Source: Parafilimonas sp. (GTDB lineage Bacteria; Bacteroidota; Bacteroidia; Chitinophagales; Chitinophagaceae). Taken from it: DNA of 12,436 bases. Positions within the stretch are counted from its first letter, which is position 1. Each line of letters opens with the position of its first letter. The translations under genes and the position numbers were made by a program. The stretch is from the NCBI GenBank assembly GCA_025927795.1, contig JAICKT010000094.1:1-12436 (forward strand), given 5' to 3'. Shown here piece by piece: positions 6,890 to 12,436 of this stretch. The notes beneath the pieces are model-generated. The model was not told the origin of the DNA. It did no database searches and was given only the letters and a program-made list of their open reading frames with translations.

Positions 6890-7279
6890 ATGAATAACAG
6901 AATTATTAAACAAGCAATTTTATTAGGTTTAACGGCTTGCGCTGCAGTTATCATTTTATTTGCATGCAGCAAAAGCGGTGGCGGTTACGGCGGTGGTGGA
7001 AACAATAATGGCGGTGATAGCAGCGGCACAGGCAACGGCGTTTCGATTGCAAGCATGGCTTTTTCATCAAGTGCACTTACGGTTACTTCCGGCACCACAG
7101 TAAAGTGGACAAACAATGATGCTATCACACACACTGTTACTGCAGATGATGGAAGTTTTAACAGCGGCAATATTGCACCAGGTGGCACATACTCCCATAC
7201 ATTTTCAAGTGTAGGTACATACGCATATCATTGCAGCATCCATCCATCTATGAAAGGAAAAATTACAGTGAACTATTAA
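6890..7279 (+). CDS. Cupredoxin (plastocyanin/amicyanin-like) lipoprotein
   Basis: This 129-residue protein begins with a lipoprotein signal: the hydrophobic stretch AAVIILFAC puts the lipobox cysteine at residue 26. A Gly/Asn/Ser-rich linker (about 29-50) acts as a flexible tether. The rest is a small beta-sandwich with a complete type 1 copper site: His81 in THTV, then Cys115, His118 and Met121 in the C-terminal YHCSIHPSM loop. The sequence VKWTNND before His81 and the spacing are those of the amicyanin/plastocyanin group. I infer a membrane-anchored electron carrier or copper protein of the periplasm or outer-membrane face; no redox partner is encoded here. The gene is preceded by a dead DUF4130 copy and followed by a strong terminator, so it is probably a single-gene unit. 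A remnant of a second copy lies at 1159-1197. Confidence 0.92.
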   Translation: MNNRIIKQAILLGLTACAAVIILFACSKSGGGYGGGGNNNGGDSSGTGNGVSIASMAFSSSALTVTSGTTVKWTNNDAITHTVTADDGSFNSGNIAPGGTYSHTFSSVGTYAYHCSIHPSMKGKITVNY

Positions 7280-7336
7280 TTGGTTTGCTGAATTTAAACG
7301 TGTTTCGTAACTTTTATAACCTTATAGTTTAAAGAG

Positions 7337-7376
7337 CAGCTTGCATAATCAGGGTTTTTTATGCAGGCTGTTTTTT
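7337..7376 (+). terminator. Rho-independent terminator of the cupredoxin gene
   Basis: CAGCTTGCATAA (7337-7348) pairs with TTATGCAGGCTG (7359-7370) over 12 bp with a single G-U wobble; the loop is 10 bases and six T residues (7371-7376) follow. It lies 58 bp after the cupredoxin stop. The loop, right arm and T-tract are also the last codons of the convergent minus-strand gene. Read in the minus direction the hairpin lacks a good U-tract. Confidence 0.88.
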
Positions 7377-9823
7377 AATTTAAGATAGTCTAAAAAATAA
7401 ATAACCTTCAACGATAAATTATTGTTACTGTTTTGGCTGATAGTGTTACCAAGATTTTTAAAATATTGTTTTTCTACCTGGTTTGAAAAATCCTGCGCAG
7501 CATTCTTCCATACCATATTTAAAAAGCTTCCCGGCGCAAATTCCCATGTGTAAACCATATCAACATTAAAATAATTTACGTTCTGGTTTGCATCCGGATG
7601 AAAACCTGCATTTGCTATAAGACTGCCATTATGTTGTAATAAATAAAAATCTTTATTATCCACGCTGCTTACATAATGTCTTACTCTGCATGTAATGCCC
7701 ATCTTGTTTGTAAAACTATATTTAACGCTTACAATATGCTCAATTGTTTTTACGTCTCGTTTTGCAAAATTTATATCAGTACTGCCATCAATATATGTAT
7801 ATCCAACATCATTGTAAGCCGGCATAAATTGAATGCTTTGTGTGAATGATAGTTTATTGTTAAAGCGATAAGAATGCATCATGAATACATTCATTGAAAA
7901 ATAATGATAAAAATGTACCCCGGTATTTGTTAGCCAGTCTATGTTGTAAGTATATTTTTTACTGTCGTTGCTTTCAAACCAGGATTCAATATTCACTGTT
8001 GCGCCGCGCTTAAAAAACCAACCTGTTGTTCGCGGCTCATAAAAATCATTTTGCTTAAAACTGTACCCAAAAAATACACCCATATACCAGAGCTTTTTAC
8101 TCTGCACATTTGCATTAACATTTATTCTGTCGTATTGGTAAGTTTGATTTGTTGGTTCAATTTTTCTTGACAAATAACTCAATGTGTTATTGAAGTTAAT
8201 ATTGATTCTGTTCCACCAATCCTTCGGCTTTATCCAGTGATAACCTAAATAAACATAATGGTTCAGAAAATTATTATTCGTAAAATAACCCATATCATCG
8301 CTATTAAATTTATCATCTGTTCTTTCCTGCGAAAATTGAAAATTGAAATTGCCGCTGGTTTTATTAAAATGTATTTCATGATTGAAACCGGTTTGCGTTT
8401 TATCGCCAGGCAAATAATTAAAACGATTGCTAACCGCAAATTTTCCACCGAGATTATAAGTATTCGTTTTATCATTCAGTTCAAACAAACCGGCACTAAC
8501 ATTGGCATCATAATCACTACCGGAGCGCCACACATCTGTATTAACAAATGATACACTTGAATTATGTTTTAAGGTTTGATCCAGCACAATAATATTATAA
8601 TTCGTAAGCGGATCTGTGAGCATTTTTCTTTGCTGTTTGTTTGATGTATTTTCTATAGTTGCATACTGCGCAGTTGTAATTGCATTTAAAAATCCAATAC
8701 CTAAACCACTTTGCGTTCGTCCTGATATTTTTGTAGCATTAATGAGTTTTGATTCAGTTGGATTTTTTACTACCAGTTCATTGTTGCCGGTATCGTTGTA
8801 CACATCATACATGTGAATGGGCTGTCCGCCAATTCTTCTTGAATAAAATAAATTTCCTTTACTAAAGAGTTCTGTGCCTTCTGTAAAAAAAGGCCGGTAT
8901 TCATTATACTTTACTTCAAACGGCGTAAGATTTAGTACCTGATTATCACTTTGCACCTGCCCGAAATCAGGTATTAGTGTAGCATCTAAAGTAAACGCCT
9001 GGTTAATTCCATATTTCAAATCCATTCCGCCATTCACCTGGTTTGTCCAGTTTTTTTCTTCGGATTGATTATACGGATAGTGATTTTCATATATAGAAAA
9101 ATAAGGCGAAAATTGTAAACGCAAAGGTGGTTTTATATTGGATAAACCTTTCCAGATTCCTTCTTGCGTAAGAAAGCCGTTTACATTCGGATCGACAGGA
9201 TTCCATGTATATTGCTGTTCTGTTTTTCTTCTTCGTCTTGTAATATTGAAACCCCAATCCTGTATATCTTTTTTACCAAATCGTATAGCTGAAAATGGAA
9301 TAAACATTTCAAAACTCCACCCGCTGTCTGTTATTACAGCACCACTTTTCCAAACAGAATTCCATGTAAAGTCTTCGTTATCCTGGTCTGGAACCGGTGG
9401 ATTTTGTTTCGCGTCCCATTGTTCATTTAATGGTGTAACAAAATATTCAAAGCCATTTAATTTATCATTGTATGTATCGAAAATCAAACCCACATAATCG
9501 TTAGTACCAAAGCCATCGCGGCCAACAAGCTCTGTAGCTATACTATCTTTTGTGCGCTCATAACAAAAGCCGCCAAAATAAATTCCTTCATCATTATACA
9601 TTAGATAAGAAACCGTTCTGTCTGCATGCTCTTCTATTCTTCCAACCGTTGGTCTAAATTCAACCAGGTCAGTCATAACAGCCGCATCTTTCCACGCAAC
9701 TTCATTTAGAATACCATCAATGTTTACAACTCCTGTTGTGCGTTTTGCAGGTAAAATTCTTTGCGCTATGCTGCATAAAGAGAGCATTGAAAAAGATATG
9801 AGCAATGCAGCACAGTATTTCAT
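7349..9823 (-). CDS. DUF5916 domain-containing outer-membrane protein with N-terminal CBM9-like domain
   Basis: The protein has 824 residues. A signal peptide of about 20 residues ends SIA before Gln21. Residues about 30-210 resemble a family 9 carbohydrate-binding/DOMON-like beta-sandwich (VNIDGILNEVAW, IYFGGFCYE, DYVGLIFDTYND, GWSFEMFIPFSAIRF). The next part carries DUF5916 hallmarks: DATLIPDFGQVQSDN (280-294), NLTPFE and EYRPFFTEGTELF (308-320), then FYSRRIGG. From about 340 to the end there are many alternating aromatic strands, consistent with an outer-membrane beta-barrel. Members are widespread in Bacteroidota. The function is not established to my knowledge; glycan or peptide handling at the surface is a guess. 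The ATG at 9823 gives a proper signal peptide. The final tail after the likely last strand (about NSLHKKP) is encoded within the convergent gene's terminator. Confidence 0.88.
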   Translation of the reverse strand: MKYCAALLISFSMLSLCSIAQRILPAKRTTGVVNIDGILNEVAWKDAAVMTDLVEFRPTVGRIEEHADRTVSYLMYNDEGIYFGGFCYERTKDSIATELVGRDGFGTNDYVGLIFDTYNDKLNGFEYFVTPLNEQWDAKQNPPVPDQDNEDFTWNSVWKSGAVITDSGWSFEMFIPFSAIRFGKKDIQDWGFNITRRRRKTEQQYTWNPVDPNVNGFLTQEGIWKGLSNIKPPLRLQFSPYFSIYENHYPYNQSEEKNWTNQVNGGMDLKYGINQAFTLDATLIPDFGQVQSDNQVLNLTPFEVKYNEYRPFFTEGTELFSKGNLFYSRRIGGQPIHMYDVYNDTGNNELVVKNPTESKLINATKISGRTQSGLGIGFLNAITTAQYATIENTSNKQQRKMLTDPLTNYNIIVLDQTLKHNSSVSFVNTDVWRSGSDYDANVSAGLFELNDKTNTYNLGGKFAVSNRFNYLPGDKTQTGFNHEIHFNKTSGNFNFQFSQERTDDKFNSDDMGYFTNNNFLNHYVYLGYHWIKPKDWWNRININFNNTLSYLSRKIEPTNQTYQYDRINVNANVQSKKLWYMGVFFGYSFKQNDFYEPRTTGWFFKRGATVNIESWFESNDSKKYTYNIDWLTNTGVHFYHYFSMNVFMMHSYRFNNKLSFTQSIQFMPAYNDVGYTYIDGSTDINFAKRDVKTIEHIVSVKYSFTNKMGITCRVRHYVSSVDNKDFYLLQHNGSLIANAGFHPDANQNVNYFNVDMVYTWEFAPGSFLNMVWKNAAQDFSNQVEKQYFKNLGNTISQNSNNNLSLKVIYFLDYLKLKNSLHKKP

Positions 9824-10136
9824 ACAGTTAAATTTTTTTGTAACGAGAGGAAGAAGGAATTGTTACTTTTTATTTTGAAAATTCAAAAGTGAATTACATG
9901 CCTGTACTAACAAGTTAAATTTATATAAGATGATTTTTTTACTTGACAAAAGGAAAAAGCATTCCACTGCTTTGCTTAAATCTAAATAGTTTAAAGCGTA
10001 CTTCTATAAGTAAAAATTTGGCTTTAAAAGAGTTATTTCACAACAAAAGAAATATGTAAAAACGAGCGTGCTATTTAAAAAAATTTTGTTTATTGCATTC
10101 AGCCTCTATTTTATAATTCTTATAAAACCCCCTTAA
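9824..10136. other. Divergent intergenic region between the DUF5916 and SGNH genes
   Basis: These 313 AT-rich bases must hold the promoters of both outward-reading genes. I found no convincing TTG/TAnnTTTG pair on either strand and no small gene. Visible items are a 16-bp palindrome (9873-9888) and a CCCCC run four bases before the SGNH start codon (10128-10132). Confidence 0.6.
9873..9888. repeat. 16-bp palindrome, possible operator
   Basis: TTTTGAAAATTCAAAA is a perfect inverted repeat (TTTTGAA and TTCAAAA around AA), about 50 bp upstream of the DUF5916 start codon. Its position suits an operator for a dimeric regulator. In DNA this AT-rich, chance is a real alternative. Confidence 0.3.
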
Positions 10137-10892
10137 ATGAAAAAATATTTAATTGCCCCTGCTTTGCTTTTTATCTTTTTTGAAGCAAGTGCCCAACCCT
10201 GTACAAAATCGTTTCATATTGTAATCCTGGGTTCGTCAACAGCTTACGGCAATGGTGCATCTAACATAACTAAATCCTGGGCATATAAATATGCTGAGTA
10301 TCTTAAAAGCATTAATCCCGGTTACATTGTAGATAACCTGGCAGTAGCCGGTACCACAACTTATTCTGCCCAGGCAGATAATTATGTGCCCCCACGAAAC
10401 AGACCCCAACCGTTAGCGGGTCATAATATTTCAACTGCAATAAGATTACATGCAGATGCAATCATTATTAATTTTCCTACTAATGATGCTGCAGATAATT
10501 TTACACTAACAGAACAAGAAAATAATTTTAAAAGAATAACAAATAAAGCAGCTAATCATAATATTTTGGTTTGGGTAGCTACGCCACAACCACGGGATGA
10601 TTTTAACGAAACGCAGATTAAGAGACAAAAAAAATTATATGATTGGATCATGAGTTTTTATGGCAATAAAGCCATCGATTTTCATACTGGTCTTGCTTCT
10701 GCGGCCGATAGCATATTGTATAAATACAGTGCCGGCGATGGAATACATTTAGATGATCGGGGACACGAAAGATTATATATTAGGGTCGTGAACGAATCAA
10801 TACCTGATTCTTTATGCAATCTCAATAAGTCTGTACCAATTGCTGAACAATCGCCTGCTATCAATAAAAATAATATTTCAGGTACTTATTAA
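10137..10892 (+). CDS. Secreted SGNH/GDSL-like hydrolase
   Basis: The protein has 251 residues. The signal peptide ends ASA before Gln20, so it is exported. The SGNH blocks appear in order: ILGSSTAYG (block I, GSS in place of GDS, likely nucleophile Ser34), NLAVAGTTT (block II, Gly72), FPTND (block III, Asn116) and DGIHLDDRGH (block V, Asp201 and His204). All four catalytic or oxyanion residues are present, so it should be an active esterase or acyl hydrolase. GSS variants occur in related Bacteroidota proteins as far as I recall. The substrate is unknown; deacetylation of a glycan or general lipase/esterase activity are both possible. The short C-terminal tail after about 225 is polar and has no T9SS sorting signature. 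The gene stands alone and diverges from the DUF5916 gene. Confidence 0.88.
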   Translation: MKKYLIAPALLFIFFEASAQPCTKSFHIVILGSSTAYGNGASNITKSWAYKYAEYLKSINPGYIVDNLAVAGTTTYSAQADNYVPPRNRPQPLAGHNISTAIRLHADAIIINFPTNDAADNFTLTEQENNFKRITNKAANHNILVWVATPQPRDDFNETQIKRQKKLYDWIMSFYGNKAIDFHTGLASAADSILYKYSAGDGIHLDDRGHERLYIRVVNESIPDSLCNLNKSVPIAEQSPAINKNNISGTY

Positions 10893-10983
10893 TTTATACG
10901 CAGTTTTCTTTAAAAATTTATAGACTGTATATTCTTTATACTGCATCTATATTATTAAAAACAAACTTAATCTCACTAAAATA

Positions 10984-11016
10984 AAACAGGTGTTACAATT
11001 ACTATAACACCTGTTT
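10984..11016. terminator. Bidirectional terminator between the SGNH and T9SS-cargo genes
   Basis: AAACAGGTGTTA (10984-10995) and TAACACCTGTTT (11005-11016) form a perfect 12-bp stem with a 9-base loop. In the minus direction the stem runs into TTTTATTTT, a good U-tract, 20 bp after the stop of the minus-strand gene. In the plus direction the tail is TTTCTCAATTTTATTT, a weaker U-tract about 90 bp after the SGNH stop. It serves the minus gene best and can serve both. Confidence 0.85.
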
Positions 11017-11035
11017 CTCAATTTTATTTATTCGC

Positions 11036-12235
11036 TTATTTAATCAGCTTCTTTGTATAACTGTCTTTATCAACCAGCAATTTTACTATATAAATACTAT
11101 GCGGTGCATTGGATAAATTAAGTGGAATATTATATGTGCCCTGCGAAAGATCTCCTTTTCTGATGGTTTGAATTAACTGCCCGTTTAATGTAACAATTTG
11201 TACTGCAACATTAGATTGTTTTTCAGTTTGCAATTGAATGAATGTATTGTTTGACGGATTGCCAAAAATAGCCCACGCAAATTTTGAAAAATCAAGCTTA
11301 ACAACAGAAGAATATCTTGAGCCTCCATCATTATCAACTTGTTTAAGCCGGTAATAATTTGCGCCACTTAATAATTTACTATTTGTAAAACTATAATTAT
11401 TTACGCCAGTTGAAGTTTTAACAGCAGCAACAAAACCTATTGAAGAAAAAGTTTTGTTATCATGGCTTTGTTCAACTTCAAAACCTTTATTATTAATTTC
11501 ATTTGCTGTTGACCACGTGAGTAATGCCTGGTTATTTTTTATTTCACCTCTAAAATTAAAAAGTGTAACAGGTAATACGCTTTCAAAAGAAAATTCATCA
11601 ATACCAATGTAGTTTGAATTAGTACCTGTTGAACCAGCATCTGTAACAAAATAACGGAATGCTATTCTGCCTGAAGATCCTCCCGGTGGTACGCTGATGG
11701 TATATTGGGTCCAGCCGGAATCAGGATATCCTCCTTCATCGTTTTCATCAGGTAAATCGAGCGTTGGGTTAATAGTTAACAACACTTCTTTAAAACTGCC
11801 AACACTTGAAGGTGATAAACCAACATTTGTACTTGCACCGTCTCTGCTTAACCGTACTTGAAGCCTGTCAGCATAATCTGATGGAAAAGTTCGTGTGTAA
11901 AATATAACCGCACCGCCATTGGTGAGGTTTAACTCCGGCGAAATTAGCCAGTTGCTTATGGTACCTTCAGCAGAGCGGCCTATGCTGTGATAATCTGCAG
12001 CAGCGTAAGAACTGTCTCCGCCGCTGTAAGCATTAAACTTACGTGGATCTCCCTGGATCCATTTTTGACCAGTGCTTCCATTAGTGGACCTATTAACTGT
12101 TATCCAGCCGGTTGCTGAAAAGTCATCAAAACCTTCTGTAAGCGTTGTAACCTGCGCTATTGTTTTATTATTTACTATTAATAAAGTAGTGAAAAATAAA
12201 ACCTGCAGTTTTAAAAGAGTAGATTTTTTTACCAT
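11036..12235 (-). CDS. T9SS type A sorting-domain protein with choice-of-anchor J-like domain
   Basis: The protein has 399 residues. The signal peptide (about 1-27) ends TIA before Gln28. Residues about 32-218 resemble a choice-of-anchor J (MAM-like/jelly-roll) domain: EGFDDFSATGWITVN, SNWLISPELNLTNG, SGRIAFRYFVTDAG, YIGIDEFSFE. The linker LPVTLFNFRGE (221-231) and a fibronectin III-like stretch (about 232-315, with LLTWSTANEINNKGFEVEQS) are typical of Bacteroidota T9SS cargo. Residues about 325-399 are the sorting domain (NPSNN, VQIVTLNGQLI, YIVKLLVDKDSYTKKLIK). The protein would cross the inner membrane by Sec and the outer membrane by the type IX system, then be released or anchored to the surface. 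No enzymatic domain is visible, so binding or adhesion is more likely than catalysis. The terminator lies 20 bp past its stop. Confidence 0.9.
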   Translation of the reverse strand: MVKKSTLLKLQVLFFTTLLIVNNKTIAQVTTLTEGFDDFSATGWITVNRSTNGSTGQKWIQGDPRKFNAYSGGDSSYAAADYHSIGRSAEGTISNWLISPELNLTNGGAVIFYTRTFPSDYADRLQVRLSRDGASTNVGLSPSSVGSFKEVLLTINPTLDLPDENDEGGYPDSGWTQYTISVPPGGSSGRIAFRYFVTDAGSTGTNSNYIGIDEFSFESVLPVTLFNFRGEIKNNQALLTWSTANEINNKGFEVEQSHDNKTFSSIGFVAAVKTSTGVNNYSFTNSKLLSGANYYRLKQVDNDGGSRYSSVVKLDFSKFAWAIFGNPSNNTFIQLQTEKQSNVAVQIVTLNGQLIQTIRKGDLSQGTYNIPLNLSNAPHSIYIVKLLVDKDSYTKKLIK

Positions 12236-12250
12236 AATACGGGGGTATTA
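12235..12250 (-). promoter_or_regulatory. Small leader hairpin at the start codon of the T9SS-cargo gene
   Basis: TAATAC (12235-12240) and GTATTA (12245-12250) form a 6-bp inverted repeat around GGGG. In the mRNA the stem covers the five bases before the start codon and reaches its A, so it could lower initiation. It includes the CCCCC run also found before the SGNH start. The stem is short and AT-rich, so its significance is uncertain. Confidence 0.3.
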
Positions 12251-12436
12251 ATTAAAAATGTTTTTTGATAGTTAAATATAACCGTTTTTATTTCAAATTA
12301 TTTTAATTGTGTCCATTATGTCTATAAAAAAAATCTTATGTAGTATTGAGCAGAATACAATTTGGCAGTGTGAATGATGGTAACATCTGCGGATATTAAA
12401 CTGTGTTATAAAATTATATAAGGTAAATCAATTCAA

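Noticed and set aside
8258..8551. Plus-strand open frames inside the DUF5916 gene (also 8616-8816 and 9138-9497)
   Set aside because: They are antisense to a clear, full-length coding gene, have no recognisable domain and show composition expected of shadow frames.
9953..9958. TTGACA resembling a sigma-70 -35 box in the divergent region
   Set aside because: Bacteroidota use a different promoter consensus and no matching -10 or -7 element follows at suitable spacing.
1..12436. Mobile element, CRISPR array, defence island or toxin-antitoxin system
   Set aside because: No transposase, integrase, regularly spaced repeats, Cas-like, restriction or toxin genes were found. The only repeats are the decayed gene copies and terminator stems.

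Overview
The window is AT-rich DNA that looks like a Bacteroidota genome, most likely Chitinophagaceae or a near relative. The support for this is a type IX secretion (T9SS) sorting tail, a DUF5916/CBM9-like outer-membrane protein, a secreted SGNH hydrolase of a Bacteroidota type, almost no Shine-Dalgarno sequences, and many Ala-Gln signal peptide ends. The placement comes from gene content and style, not from a marker gene. I see no tRNA, rRNA, CRISPR array, transposase or integrase.

Layout. Bases 1-1073 hold the 3' end of a radical SAM protein with a C-terminal helix-hairpin-helix, followed by its usual partner, a TIGR03915/DUF4130-type protein. The pair is predicted to act in DNA repair or modification. 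Bases 1319-6466 are a tight four-gene + strand operon for ABC-dependent surface glycan export: a Wzm-like permease, a Wzt-like ATPase with a C-terminal cargo-binding domain, a double-headed GT2 glycosyltransferase and a single GT2 glycosyltransferase. Bases 6890-7279 encode a small type 1 copper (cupredoxin) lipoprotein, ended by a strong terminator. A convergent minus-strand gene (7349-9823) encodes a large DUF5916 outer-membrane protein. A divergent + gene (10137-10892) encodes an exported SGNH hydrolase. A minus-strand gene (11036-12235) encodes a T9SS-exported protein with a choice-of-anchor J-like domain.

The most interesting signal lies in the 'empty' DNA on either side of the glycan operon. 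Bases 6505-6753 are a decayed copy of the DUF4130 gene: two alignable blocks, a frameshift, a stop codon in place of Gln135, and an internal loss of about 260 bp. Bases 1104-1197 look like a decayed copy of the leader and first codons of the cupredoxin gene. The window therefore reads: intact DUF4130, dead cupredoxin, glycan operon, dead DUF4130, intact cupredoxin. This is what remains if a DUF4130-cupredoxin segment was duplicated around the operon, or the operon entered by recombination that left direct repeats, and each copy then lost the opposite gene.

How the genes work together. The permease and ATPase would move a lipid-linked glycan across the inner membrane, and the two glycosyltransferases would build or finish it. 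The genes for sugar nucleotides and chain initiation are not here. The last four intact genes encode cell-envelope or secreted proteins, each apparently its own transcription unit. I did not find a convincing entirely new molecular system. The reciprocal duplication scar and the poorly characterised radical SAM/DUF4130 pair are the items most worth following up.
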